Source: Pyrenopolyporus hunteri
Taxonomy: Eukaryota > Ascomycota > Sordariomycetes > Xylariales > Hypoxylaceae
Assembly: GCA_902806595.1 (NCBI GenBank)
Contig: CADCXC010000009.1
Location: forward strand, 310,001-374,000
Direction: 5' to 3'
Length of the DNA stretch: 64,000 bases
Part shown: piece after piece, positions 34,838 through 48,088 of the stretch
How positions within the stretch are numbered: position 1 is the stretch's first letter
Layout of the letters: each line of letters begins with the position of its first letter
The notes under the pieces: generated by a model
Seen by the model: only the letters and a program-made list of their open reading frames with translations
What the model was told of the DNA's origin: nothing
Database searches by the model: none
Position numbers and translations under genes: made by a program

Positions 34838-37800
34838 TATAATAATTAATATAAAACGTTATATATCGTAAAGTTTTAAAAAAAATTTAAATAATAAAAA
34901 TAATTTTAATAAAATAATATCGATTATATTTTATTTAATATTATAATAAAAATTAAATAAAAATAGTTTATAAATTATTTTTAAATTATTTAAAAACGAA
35001 ATTAATTTTTTTTTAATTTTATTAAAAATAAAATATCGTTTTAATTATATAAATTATTTTATATAACATCGTAAAAAGTTTATATAAATATATAATAAAT
35101 ATATTAAAATAATATTTAAAAATATTTTTTTAATAAAATATAAACTTTTTATACTTCGAATTTTTTACGTATATTTATATTCGAAATTTATATTAAAATT
35201 TCGAATTTTTAAAAAAGATTTACGTTAAAAATCGTTTATAAGTTTATAATAAAAATTTTTTAAATTTAAAAATAAATTAATCCGAAAATAAAATATATCG
35301 TTAAATAAAAAATATATTATAATATTTATTAATAATTTATTTTTTATATTTTAAATTTATTTTAAAAAAATTAAAAACTTTTTAAATTTTTTTTACGTAA
35401 TTTAATACGCGGTCGATAAATTAATTAAAATCGACTTACTTTTTTAAAAAAAAATTATAAAAATCCGTAATAATAAAAATTTTATTATAATTAATAAAAA
35501 TAATTATTTATATAATAATATTATTTTAAATGATGCTTTTTAAAATATATAAAATTATCAAAATAATTATTTATTTTTTGAAATTTAAAATAATTTAATA
35601 TATATTATAAACATTAAATAAAAAGTAATAAAATAAATTAATTATAATTTAAAAATAAAAAAACGAAAATAAACGATATAAAAATATAAACGATAATAAT
35701 ATATTAAGTCTTTTATTAAAAAAATATATATAAGATTTATTTTTTTAAAAAGTTATTAATAATAATAATATAAACAAAAATAATTAACAAAATATAAAAA
35801 ACATATTATAAAATAATAAATAATAATCCCGATTTTCGAAATAATAAAAAAAAATTTTCGACGAAAGATTTTTTTATATTATTAATAATTATATTTTTAT
35901 TTTTTATTTTTTTTATATAAAAATAATTTAATAACGTATAAAATTTTTATCTTCTATAATAAATTTTTAAAATAAAAAATTTACTTTTAATAAATAAAAA
36001 AACATAATTAAAAAAATAATAAACGATAAATTATATTTATTAATAATATAAAATAACCGATTTTTATTTATTATTAACTTTTATTATTTTACTTTTATAT
36101 TTATTAAAATTTTACTTTATAAATTTAATAATTTAATTATTATTAACGATAATAAAAAATAAATCAATTAAATATAATAAATAAAACTTTAATATTAAAA
36201 AATAAATCGTCATTAATATATTTAATATATAATATAAATAAATATAAAAAATAAATAATTAAATATTAAATTTTTTAATATAATATTATCGTAATTATAT
36301 ATTTTATATCTTAATTTTTATTCGAATTATTAAAGTTTAATTAAAAAAATAATATTAAAAAATTTTAAAACATTATTAATAAATAAAAAATTATACGAAG
36401 TTTTAAAAAAATTAAAATAATATAAAAGTTTTTAAAGTATATTATTATATTTAATAAATAATAATTTTTATTTAAAAATGAAAAAATATAATACCGAAGT
36501 AAAATAAAAAATATAATAATAAAATACGTTATATTAATTATATAATTTATTTTAAATTTAAACGATTTTTTATCGTTTATACGATTAAAAATAAATAATA
36601 AATTTCAAAAAAAATATATATAAAACGAAGAAAATAAAAAATCGAAACGTAATTTTAAAATAATAATAAAAATGTTGTTAAAATAAATAATATAAAATTT
36701 AATAATAATTATAATATAATTTTATAATTACGTAAAAAAATTTTTCGATAAATTAATAAATATAAAAATATAAAATAAAATATTAAATTTAATTAATTAA
36801 TATTTCGATATTTTAAAATTAAATAATTACGATATATTTTATATTTACGATTTTTATTAATTATATACTAATATTAATTTATATAATTTCGTAAAAAGTA
36901 TAATTAACGGTTAATTAAATTTCGTAAATAATTTTTTAGGTTAAAGTTATAAATATTTTTAATAACATTTAAATTAAAAAGTTTTAAAATAAAAAGTAAA
37001 AATTTATAATAAATTAATATTAAATAAATAATTTGAAAAATAAGTCGAAAAATTCGAAAATAAATAAAAGAAATAAAGCGAAATTCATGATAATAATTTT
37101 TTAATATTATAAATATATGTCGATATATTTTAAATAAAAATAAAATATAAAGGATAATAATATAAATTTAATTATTTATAAAAGTTATATAATATTATAT
37201 TTATTAATAAAATTAATATTTTTTAATAAAAATAAAAATCGATAAATTATATACGATAAAATAAAATTATTATATATATATTTCGATAAAAATATAATTT
37301 CGTATTTAATTTTATAAATTTATATGTAATAATATTAATAATATATATTATTAATTATATTATAAAATTAAAATTATTAATATGTAAAAAATTAATTTTA
37401 ATCGAAGTTTATTTAAATAATCTATTTAAAAATTTAAAATTTATTAATTTTAATAACGCGGAAAAAATAATACGTAGTTTAAAAATAAAAATATAAAATC
37501 GAATATTTTTAAATAAAAAATATAAGTTTATAAAAGTATATAGTTATATTTTAAATTATAAAAGTTTTTTTAATTTTAAATTTAAATAAAAATAAAATTA
37601 TTTTAATATCTTATATTAAATTATTAAAACTTATTAATTATATTTCAAAACTTTAATTAACTAAGTTTTTTTAAAAGAAATATAAAATGGAAAATATATA
37701 AAAACGTATATATTAATAGGTAAAACATAATAAAATTTAATTTTTTTAACGAATATATACATCGATTATTAAAATCGTAGAAAAATTAATAAAAAATTAA

Positions 37801-38788
37801 AATCGATCGATTTATTAATTTCAATACACTATTAAAAAATTTAATTTTTATTAAAAATTATTATTAAAAATTATATATATTTTTTTATTAATTAGTTTTT
37901 ATTTTTTAAATTTAAAAGAAAAAACTTTTTTAATAAAATTATCATTATTTATTTAAAAATTTTCATTTTTTTAAAGTAAATTTATATCGAAGAAAATATA
38001 AATAATTTTAAAAATATAAAAAAAAACTAAAAATTAATCGATTGTTTAAAGTTTATTAATAATAATTTCGATATTTTAAAAAAATTACGCGAAGATATTA
38101 AATACGATATAAAAATATAAAATATACGTAATAATTAAAATGAAATAATTAATAATAATAATTTTAATTTTAATAAAAATCGAAATAATAATAATAAAAA
38201 CGATAATTATTAAAATAATAATATTAAGAATTTTAAATATATTTAAACTTTTAAAAAACTGCTTTATTATATTTAAATAAAATAATTAAAAAAAATAAAA
38301 AATATTTTCGAATTTAATATCGTAAAGTTTTTTTAAAATTATAATATTAATAAGGTTATTAAAATAATCGATTTTTTGATAATTTTAAAATTTAATAAAT
38401 ATAGATATATTATAAATATAATTTAAAATAAGAAATATAATATTTATTCATAAATTTATTTTATGAAAAAATTAATTTTAAATAATATTAAAATATAAAA
38501 AAATAATTTATTATATTTAAATAATATAAAATTACGTAAAATCGATAAACAATTTACAATAATAAATTATTATTAAATATAATACGAAATTATAATATGT
38601 TTTAAAATAAGAATTTTTCGAAATAAATAACGAAGTCGTGTTGATATTTTTTTTAAAAATTACGAAAAGATATATTTACGATTTTATAAATTAATTTTTT
38701 TTAAAAAAAATATATAAATAAATATCAATTATATTTTAATTATAAACGAAAAACTAAATATAAAATAAATATTAACGTTAAATATTAT
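34838..38788 (+). pseudogene. Helitron remnant, copy 1, truncated before helicase
   Basis: Collinear with 54006-58108 over about 3.95 kb in the same orientation (both carry AATACGCGGTCGATAAAT and many other shared blocks). The position equivalent to the Rep HUH motif of copy 2 reads TTTTATATTTACGAT near 36836, i.e. FYIYD, the RIP product expected from PHIHD or PHIHG. Similarity stops at 38788, just before the place where the helicase domain starts in copy 2. More heavily RIP-mutated than copy 2. Confidence 0.7.
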
Positions 38789-39569
38789 TTATATATATTA
38801 AAAATTTTAAAAGACAAATTTTATATAAATAAAAAAATTTTTTAAAATACGTATTACGAGATAATATATATTTCCGAGATAATATATATTTGAATTATTT
38901 AATTCTTTTTTTAATAAACTTCGTATAATTTCATTTAAAAACGATTTCGTTATCGAATATTTCTTTAATATTTTCGTAAATATCGATTAATATAAAAAGT
39001 TTATTAATTAATTTTTTAAAACGATATTATAAAATAAATAAAATATATTATAATTAAAATATATAACGATAAACGCGTTATATAATTACGATAAATTATC
39101 TTTTTTAAAAAATTTTAAAAGTTTATTTATATAATATTAATTTATTTAATATAGTTAATAATATTTTAAAATTAAAATATTTTTTCAAAATTTTAATATC
39201 GAAAAGAATAATTTAAAATATAATTATAATATTAATAAATTTTATTTTATTTTATATTAAAATATTATTTTATAATTAAATTTATATGCGTAAAATATTA
39301 ATATCGTAATATATTATAGAAAAAATATATCGTTATTTATTTAATAAACATAATAAAAAATACGAGATAATATTAATTTTATTATATTTTTATTATATAA
39401 TATATGTTTAGAAAAATCGAAATTTTATTTTTTAAAATATTATATAATTTTTCGATATAATTATTTTTATTGTTTTAAGTTTTTTAAAAATAATAAACGA
39501 TATTAATAAAATTCATTTCGTTAAAATTTTATATTAAAAAAAACGTCGTATAAAATATTATTTTAAAAC
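38789..39569. other. Unassigned AT-rich DNA
   Basis: About 780 bp directly after the truncated Helitron copy. A short direct repeat GAGATAATATATATTT occurs twice near 38860-38895. No domain recognised. Confidence 0.4.
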
Positions 39570-40304
39570 TTTAATATTTATATTATTAATATATTAAAAT
39601 ATATATCGTATTTAAGAACTTTATATATAAATCTATATATAATTATATTAATATATAATGTATATTTTATGTATTTTTTATTTAATTTAATTATATATAA
39701 TTTTTATTATATATTTTTTTATATTTATTTTTATATTTTATTTATTTTAAAAATATAAAATATAAAAATTATATCTTTATTTTGCTTTTAATTAAGATTT
39801 TTTAATAGTATAAGTTTTATATCGATGTATATTTTATTTAAAAGTTTATTTAAATATAAATTAATTTAAAAATATAAATAATAATTTTAAAAATAATTAT
39901 ATAATCCCATTTTACGGTTATATACCTCTTTAACATTTTTAAAATTTTTAATATTCGTATAAAATGAAATATATATTTAAATAACTTTTAATATAATATA
40001 TATATCGATATAAAACTTATACCATTAAAAGGTTTAAATAACCCGAAAATAACAATATAATTTTTATATTTAATATATTTAAAATAAAAGGGATATAATA
40101 AAATATATAATAATAGATATATATTTTAATATATATAAAAATTTTATTTAAAAAATCGTATTTATCCTCGAAAAAACTATTTAATTTATTATATTTTTAT
40201 ATGAAAATTTATTAATAAAATTAAATGCGAAGTAAACGATATATCTTTTATATTAATAATATAAATTAAATTTAATATTAAAAATAAATAATACGAATAT
40301 TAAT
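39570..40304. mobile_element. Palindromic element, copy D
   Basis: Right end AATACGAATATTAAT, inner arms and loop (AATCCCATTTTACGGTTATAT near 39905) match copy C in the same orientation. A small deletion lies inside the left terminus. Confidence 0.65.
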
Positions 40305-42466
40305 GTTTTTATTATTTTAATTATTAATAAATATAGATATTTTTATTTTTTATTTTTTATTTTATAAAAACGTTAAAATTATTAAAAAAAAAAAACATTT
40401 TAATATAAAAAATTTTTTATTTAATTTAATATTTAATAAAATCGTTAATATTATATATAAATTATTCGATAACGATTTAAAAAATTTATAAGTATATTTC
40501 GATAATAACGATTAAAATTATTTTTTTCGTATAAAATTAAAAATATATTATTAATTATATTTTCGTTATTCGATATTTAAAATATGAAAATGTAAATCGA
40601 TTAATATAATTTAAAAAAACGCGCTTATTTTTTATTAAATAAAAGAAAAAAAATAAATGTCGTAAATATTTAAATTTTAATTTTATTATTTTAATTATTT
40701 TAATTATTTTTTTAAAAAAATTTAAATATTAATTAATAAAAAATTTTAATTATAAAACTATATAATTAAATAAAAAACGAAATATAAAATATAAATGATA
40801 AATTATTAAAAATAATAAAAAATAAAAATATTAAAAAAATAATATATAACGTCGATAAAACGATATTAATAATAAATCGATAAAATTTATAAACGTTAAT
40901 AAATTTATTTTTACGGTCGTAATTATATATATTAACCTTTAAAATTAAAATATTATCGATTATTATTATAATATAACGTATATATAAATAAATGCAAATA
41001 TTTTTAAATAACTAAAATTTTTTTAATACGATATATTAAATTTTTTTACATTAACGTATTAAATTATTTTTATTTTACGTATTTTAATTTTTTATAATTT
41101 TACTTTTATGATTTACGTAATAATATAAAATAAAATAAAATTTTATTAATATTAATATTATTTTATTTACATAATTATTTTTTATATAAACGTAATTTTT
41201 AATATCGAATATAATTAACGTAATATAATTTCGAAGATTTTTATTATAAAAATTTTAACTCGCTTTTAATATTTTTTATATAATTTTTTAATTATATAAA
41301 TATATAATGTATTTTAATCTTTAGTTTTAAAATTTTTTAATATAAATATTAAAAATAATAATTTAAGAGTCGACTTTTTTTTATTTTACCATTTTATAAT
41401 AAAATCTTTTAAAATAAAAATATAACCGAAAATATATTTTATTAATTTTTTAAATTTATTTATATTTTAATCGAATTTATAACTTTTTACGATATAATAA
41501 AAAAACTAATAAAAAATTAATAGAATAAAACTTTTTTAATTTTATTAATTCATATTATTAATTTTAAAAATATTAATTAATATTAATAAATACGTATAAA
41601 AATAACATAATAAAATAATAATAAAATTAATATATTATAAAATATTTATTTAAACATTATTTATTATAAAATTAAAAGAAATCTTTTTATATAAACGAAA
41701 ATATATAAATACTTTTTCATTTTAAAATAAATATTACGAAATAAAATATATTTAAATTAATTAATTATTAAATTTTTTTATTTTATACGTTTTTATTATT
41801 AAAAATATTAATATTTATATTATTTTTTAACATCGAATTTTATTTATATTATTAATAAAAAAATGTACCATTTAACTCGTATTTATTAAAAATTAAAAAT
41901 CGTTTATTTAAATTAAATTAAACGTCGAATTATTTTTAATTTAATAAATAACGAAATAAAAACATCACGAAATAATTTCGATAAAATAAATAATATTTCG
42001 CCTTATTTTAAATAATGAAGATAACGATTTATATTAAAAAATACGAAATATTTTTAATAAAAATAAAAAATTAAACGTTAATAAATTATTTTACATTTAT
42101 AATTAATTTTAATTTATTTTATAATAAAGATTTTACGACATTTATTTTATATATAATATTTTTATATAAATATTTTTAATAATTTAATATTTTTATTAAT
42201 TTAATATTTTTATATTTATTATTTTAAATTATTTATTTTAAACTAAATTTAAATATTTAATTAAAAGTATATAAAATAATATTTTTTAATAATACGAAAT
42301 AAAACGTTTATATAATACGATTATAACGTTAATAAATCTAAAAAAAAATACGTAATTAATTATAAAAATTATTTCGTTAAAAAACTTTATATTCGTATAA
42401 TTAATACATCGTAATTTTAAAATTATATTAAAACCACTTAATAAACGACTTAAATTTTTTAAAAAA
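40305..42466. other. Unassigned AT-rich DNA
   Basis: 2.1 kb with no recognised domain. A short fragment at about 41805-41895 resembles the left terminus of the palindromic family (ATTAATATTTATATTATT). Confidence 0.4.
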
Positions 42467-43262
42467 ACATTATTATATATATTACTTATTTTTATTATCG
42501 AACTTTTATTTACATTATTAATATAAAAAATATATTTCCTACTTTTTATTCGATCTTATTAACGGATTCTTATAAAAAATACAATAATTTAAATAATTTC
42601 TTTAAATATAAGTACATTATTTTAATTAAATTTATTATACATATTAAATTTAAATTATATATAAATTTTTTACTATACATTTTATTATATTTTATTTATT
42701 TTAAAAATATAAAATATAAAAAATAAATCGTTAATTTCGCGTTAATAAAACCTTTTTAATAATATAAATTTTATATCGATATATACTTTATTTTAAAAAT
42801 TATTTAAATATAAAGTTAATTTTATATATATATTTAAAAATATTAAAAAATGTTAAAAAGGTATACGACCGTAAAGAAAATTACATAATTACCTCGAGTT
42901 ATTATTTACATATTTAATATCCGTATAAAATTAAGTATATATTCGAATAATTTTTAAAATAAAACTTATATTAATATAAAATTTATATTATTAAAAAAGT
43001 TTAATTAACGCGAAATTAACGATATAATTTTTATATTTTATATTTTTAAAATAAGTAAAATATAAAAGTAAATATATTAAAAAATATAATAAAAGTTATA
43101 TATAATTAAATTAATTTAAAAAAAACATAAAATATATATTATATATTAATACGATTATACGTAAATTTATATATAAAATTATTAAATATAATAAATATTT
43201 TAATATATTAATAATATAAATAAAACCCGATAATAAAACATAATAATATATATAATAATATT
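42467..43262. mobile_element. Palindromic element, copy E (loop inverted)
   Basis: About 796 bp, arms as in copy C. The asymmetric loop is in the opposite orientation (GTATACGACCGTAAAG then ATTACCTCGAGTTATT near 42868-42905), so the element sits reversed relative to copies C and D. Confidence 0.65.
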
Positions 43263-43950
43263 ATTTAAAAAATTAATTTATTATAAATAAAAAATAAATT
43301 ATATTATTTAAAAAAATAAATTTAAATAAAATCGAATATAATTAAATTATTATAATTTTTAAAAAAACTTTTTATAAAACGTTTAAAAAAATATTAAATA
43401 TTTTATTATTATTATTTATTAATGCGAATATAATATTTTTTAAATTTAAAATAAAACATTTTTAATCGAAATTAAATTACGGTTTATTAATTTCGATTAT
43501 TATATCGACGAAAATAAAATAAAATTAACGAAACGTTATTTTCGTAATAAAATATATAAACCGTAATAAGTTTTTTTTTCGTACGATAAAAATAAATATA
43601 AATAAATAAAAATAAAAAAATAACTTTAAAATTAAATCGAAATAAAAATATTTAAACTTATAACGTTTTAATAACGATATAATAATTACGTATAAATATT
43701 TATAAAAAATTTAAAACGTTTTTAAAAAAAAACTCGATAATATCGAATTAAAAAATTTCATATAATATTTAAAATACATTTATACGTTACGTTTTTTTAA
43801 AAAATTAAATTTCGGATTAAAAGTCGAATATTTTAATAAAAATTTATTTATAACGGTTCGTAATATCGAATATAAAATTAAAAAATATTTTTATATTATT
43901 ATTATATATATATAAATATACGGCGTAAAAAATAATAATAATAATATTAA
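43263..43950 (+). mobile_element. Element fragment with (TAA)n terminus
   Basis: The segment ends at 43905-43948 with TATATATATAAATATACGG, CGTAAAA and a (TAA)n run, the same terminus seen at about 62013 (plus) and, inverted, at 62386 and 30608. Internal similarity to those copies is not clear by eye, so only the terminus is supported. Confidence 0.35.
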
Positions 43951-43999
43951 AATAAATATTTTTTTCCGTATATAAAATTATCTTTAATTAAAATTTTTA

Positions 44000-44290
44000 T
44001 ATATATGAAATTATTAATTATTATTTTATATTTTATTTATTTTAAAAATAAAAAATATAAAATATAAGTAATAAATTTTATTTATATGAAATTTTTTAAT
44101 AATATATAATTTATATTAATAAAAAACTTTAGTTTAAAAATTATTTACATATAAAATTAATTTTATATATATTTAAAAATATTAAAAATATTAAAAAATA
44201 TATAATCGTAAAAGAAAATCATATAATTATATATAAATTTAAATGTAAAAATCTTAAATATAAAATATATTTTAATATATTAATGTTTAT
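44000..44290. mobile_element. Palindromic element, fragment F
   Basis: About 290 bp of the inner arm and loop of the palindromic family (loop in copy-E orientation, ATATATAATCGTAAAAG near 44200). Both termini are missing or decayed. Confidence 0.5.
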
Positions 44291-44859
44291 TTAAATTAAT
44301 TATAATTTTAATTTTAAATTTTAAAATAATTATTATAATCTTATATATATTATATATTACGATTATTATTTTCGAATAAATTTAATTTTATTAAAATTAA
44401 TATAATATAAAATTAAAAATTTTTCGAAATAATTTATTTTTATTTAATTAAATTTAGAAAATCGATTATTAATAATAAATAAACGTAAAATAAATATTTT
44501 TAAATTTATATAAAAATTAATATATATAAAAATAATATTTTTTTTTCGATTTTCGATAAAAATTATAATTTAATATTAATTATTTTTTAAAATAATTAAT
44601 TTTATATTTTTTATAAATAATCGATTAAAAATATTATTTTATAATATTTAATAAAATTTTTCAATTAATTTTTATTAATAAATAAAATTAATATATTTAT
44701 ATCGATATATATTATAATATTTTTATTATAATTAAAAACGATTATTAAAATATGTATTTTTTATTAAATCGATTTTTAATTTAATTTTTAATCGATACGA
44801 TATTTATAATATTTAAATTTTAAGGTTTTTTAAAAAACGTTATTTTAATCGATATATTC
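44291..44859. other. Unassigned AT-rich DNA
   Basis: About 570 bp; nothing recognised. Confidence 0.4.
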
Positions 44860-44970
44860 GAAGTTTTTTCGAAATATTATTTCGATTTTTTTTTTTAGGA
44901 AAAAAATTCGAAAAAAAAAATAAAAATTAATTACGTAAAAATTCACGAGTTATATTTTCCACGTTATATT
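44860..44970 (+). repeat. 110-bp dispersed repeat, copy 1
   Basis: Direct match to 47975-48088: both contain TCGAAATATTAT, then AAAAATTAATTACGTAAAAA and a following Cys/Ala-type junction sequence. The two copies lie 3.1 kb apart in the same orientation and bracket the minisatellites and the plus-strand LINE remnant. Confidence 0.55.
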
Positions 44971-44989
44971 AATTATATATTACATTATA

Positions 44990-45025
44990 TTACGTTACGT
45001 TTTATTACGTTACGTTACGTTAATT
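44990..45025. repeat. (TTACG)n microsatellite
   Basis: Imperfect repeats of ACGTT/TTACG. Short and interrupted. Confidence 0.6.
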
Positions 45026-45340
45026 AATTACGCGTACGTTTCGTATAACGATTTATATTACGTTTTTATTTAATTAATAAAACCGTTTAATTAAACCGTT
45101 ATATATATCGTAATTATTACATTTAAAATTATTTATATTTTAATAAATAATTTTATTAATTAAATTAATTTAATTAATTTAATTTAATTATATAAATTTA
45201 ATTTTAATTTAACGTATAATTTAAATTAAATAAATCGAATTAATAAATCGAATTTAATAAATCGAATTAAATAATTTTAATTATATAATTTTAATTTTAA
45301 TTTAACGTATAATTCGATTTAAAAAAATTAAATTATATAA

Positions 45341-45473
45341 ATTTAATTATAAATATAAATTTAATTATAAATATAAATTTAATTATAAATATAAATTTAA
45401 TTATAAATATAAATTTAATTATAAATATAAATTTAATTATAAATATAAATTTAATTATAAATATAAATTTAAT
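45341..45473. repeat. 18-bp minisatellite of pure A and T
   Basis: About seven copies of the 18-bp unit TTTAATTATAAATATAAA with essentially no divergence and no G or C. High identity between units in otherwise decayed DNA suggests recent expansion after RIP. Confidence 0.85.
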
Positions 45474-45566
45474 TTTAATTCGACGTATTTTTCGTAGCAT
45501 TTTTCGAAGAATTTTTCGAATTATATATTTAAAGTTAGGTATAAAAAAATCATACGGATAAGTTTT

Positions 45567-45720
45567 CGCGACGGTTTTATCGAAAGGTAATAAGGGTAGT
45601 TTCTCGCGACGGCTTCATCGAAAGGTAGTAAGGGTGGCCTTTCGCGACGACTTTATCGAAAAGTGGTATGGGATGGTTTCTCGCGACGGCTCTTCGAAAG
45701 GTGGCACGGATGGTTTCTCG
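45567..45720. repeat. 38-bp minisatellite, GC-richer island
   Basis: Four copies of a 38-39-bp unit that starts CGCGACGG and contains ATCGAAAGGT and a G-rich stretch (AGTAAGGGTGG), beginning at 45567, 45605, 45643 and 45682. It retains CpA and TpG dinucleotides that are almost absent around it. The small ORF 45663-45875 overlapping it is not credible as a gene. Confidence 0.8.
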
Positions 45721-45823
45721 TAAAAGTTAAAGGGTGCTACGAAAGCTGTATTAAAAGTTATATTAACAGTTATATTAAAAAGTATATGACTATAGAAATA
45801 ATCGTAAAATTCGAAGAAAACCG

Positions 45824-45866
45824 AGGGCTATTATGTTACCTTACGGGGGTGACTTTTAATTATATA
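45824..45866 (+). repeat. Shared terminal-like motif, copy 1
   Basis: CCGAGGGCTATTATGTTACC followed by TTACGGGGGTGACTTTTAAT. A near-identical block occurs at 59691-59733, downstream of the Helitron helicase. Possible element terminus with hairpin potential. Confidence 0.5.
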
Positions 45867-45869
45867 AAA

Positions 45870-47199
45870 ATATAATCGAAAAACTTTTAAATTTAATATA
45901 AATATTAATAAATATATTTTATATAAACAAATTTAAATTAAATTTATTTTTATATTAATAAAAAAATTTTAAATAATATTTAATATAATTATTATTTAAA
46001 TATTAAATTTATAATCGTTTATAAAAAACTTTTTTATATAATTAAAATTTTTAATTTTTTTATTTATATTTTTTTAATTTATAAATATTTTACTTTTTAA
46101 AAAATAATTATTTTTTATTTTTTTTCGTTTATATTATTTTTTCGAAAATTATTAATTTTTTTTAATTTTTATAATAATTGAAATATTTATAATTCTATAT
46201 AAATTTATAAATATTATTTTTAAATATATTATTATTTTTATAATTATTATTACGATTAAATCGAAAATTTTAATTATATTTTTTTATAATAATTTAATTT
46301 TATAACGATTATTATTTTATACGTATCGATTAATTTAAAAATTTAATTAATTAATATATTTTTAATTATTTAAACGTTAATCGATTATAAATTCGTAAAT
46401 ATTAAAATTTTTTTTATAATTAAAAATTTATTTTATTAATTTTTTAATAATTTTTAATATATTTAAAAATAATTATCGATTAATAATTTTTAATTTATTA
46501 AAATTATAAATATTTTTTAATACGTAATTAAATTAATTATAAATTTATATTATATATTAAATTTAATTAATTTATACGAATTATTCGATAAAATCGTTAT
46601 ATATTTATTATTTATAAATTTATAATAATACTTTTAAATAATTTATTTAATTTATTTTATAAATTTCGTTAAATTAATTATTTTAAATTTTAATTATTTA
46701 AATTTCTCGTATAATTAATTTAAAATTTATTAATTTTTAATTTTAATTAATTTTTTAATAATTAAAAAATTTTAATTTATTATATTTACGTTAAATTATT
46801 AATTTATTAATAAATTAATTTAATAATACGTTTTATTTTTATATTATTTATTTTTATATTTATTATTTTATTTATAAATAAATAAACGTTTTTTAATATA
46901 TTTTTTTATCGATTGAAATAAAAGTTTTAATATTATATAATAAATTTAAATTTAATTAAATATATTCGATATTTATGAATTTTTATTTTTTTAAATTATT
47001 ATTTTAACCGTAATTATTATTATTTTTTTTAAATATATTATTAAATATTTAATATTATTTCGTTTATTTATTATTAAACTTTTTCGTTTAAATGAAATAT
47101 ATTAAATATATTTATTATATTATTATAAAAAATTTAATTATTTTACGATATTTAATTATTTTACGATATTTAATTATTTTACGATATTAAATTATTTTA
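45870..47199 (+). other. AT-rich DNA, possible 5' part of the plus-strand LINE
   Basis: 1.3 kb upstream of the recognisable reverse transcriptase remnant. A triplicated TTTTACGATATTTAATTA lies at about 47140-47195. No endonuclease motif could be confirmed. Confidence 0.3.
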
Positions 47200-47985
47200 A
47201 AAAATAAATTAATTATAAATATTAAAAAATAAATGAAATTTTAATTTAATTAATTATTAATTTAATAAATAAATAAATTACTTTTATTTTCGACGATAAA
47301 AACTCGTAATAATATCGAATTATAAACGAAATATTATAAAATTCCCCATTTTTTTTATTTTTTTTATTTTATATATTATACCGTTATATAAAACGTTAAA
47401 AAACGAAGGAATATTAATTATAAAATTTACAAACGATATAAAATTTTTTATTATTAACTACGATTCGAAGGAAAATTATAAAAAACTCGAAAACGCATAC
47501 GTTAAATATTAAAAATAAACGAAAAAATACGGAATATTTTTTTTTATTAAAAGTAAATTTTTATATTTTACTTATATACACGTTTTAATTATAAAATTTA
47601 TACGTTTAAAAAATTACATATTTAACTTAACGAAAAATATTAAATTTTTAAAAGTATAATTAAATAAAAAATAAAAATAAAAATAATATTTAAAAATTAT
47701 AAAAATAAAAATAAAAAAATAAAAATACGCGATATTTAAATTAATGATTTTTATATAAAATTATAATACTTCGAAAACGAAAAAAATTTATATTAAAATT
47801 ATTAAAATCGTAATAATATTCGATATAATTATATAATATACGATTTTATAAAATAATAAAATAAAAAATATAATAATTAAATTAAATTTAATATAATCGA
47901 AATATTTTAAAAAATAAACGAAATATATAAAATAATTTTTATTATTTAATTCGAAAAAAAATTAAAATATTTTTCGATAAATTTA
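47200..47985 (+). pseudogene. Tad1-like LINE reverse transcriptase remnant, copy 2
   Basis: Plus-strand reading recovers the Tad1 order of motifs through RIP substitutions: IPH..FIYYTVI at 47341-47391 (RT GIPQGSPLSP region), then from 47405 in one frame EGILIIKFTNDIKF (catalytic FVDDT, with V to T and D to N changes), KENYKKLENA, KKYGIFFFIKSKFLYFTY (FAPEKxELIHFTR), FLKV (LGV), YLKIIKIKIKK and YNTSKTKKIYIK (WGATFAKARxIYTA). TAA codons replace CAA and TGG codons. A one-base shift separates the first two motifs. Non-LTR retrotransposon ORF2, inactivated. Confidence 0.85.
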
Positions 47986-48088
47986 TGCCCGAAATTTCCT
48001 CGAAATATTATCTCGAATTTTTTTTCTTATAAAAAAATTTAAAAAAAATTAAAAATTAATTACGTAAAAATTTACAAGCTACAACTTT
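47975..48088 (+). repeat. 110-bp dispersed repeat, copy 2
   Basis: Matches 44860-44970 in the same orientation, beginning right at the end of the recognisable LINE coding remnant. It could be LINE 3' sequence or the start of another element. Confidence 0.55.

Noticed and set aside
45341..45720. CRISPR array
   Set aside because: Contiguous tandem units without spacers in a eukaryotic genome; simple minisatellites.
45663..45875. 70-codon ORF in the AT block
   Set aside because: It spans the 38-bp minisatellite and the shared terminal motif; both explain it without a gene.
44860..48088. LTR retrotransposon bounded by the two 110-bp repeats
   Set aside because: The repeats are direct and 3.1 kb apart, but they lack TG..CA ends, and the DNA between contains a non-LTR reverse transcriptase and minisatellites rather than gag-pol.
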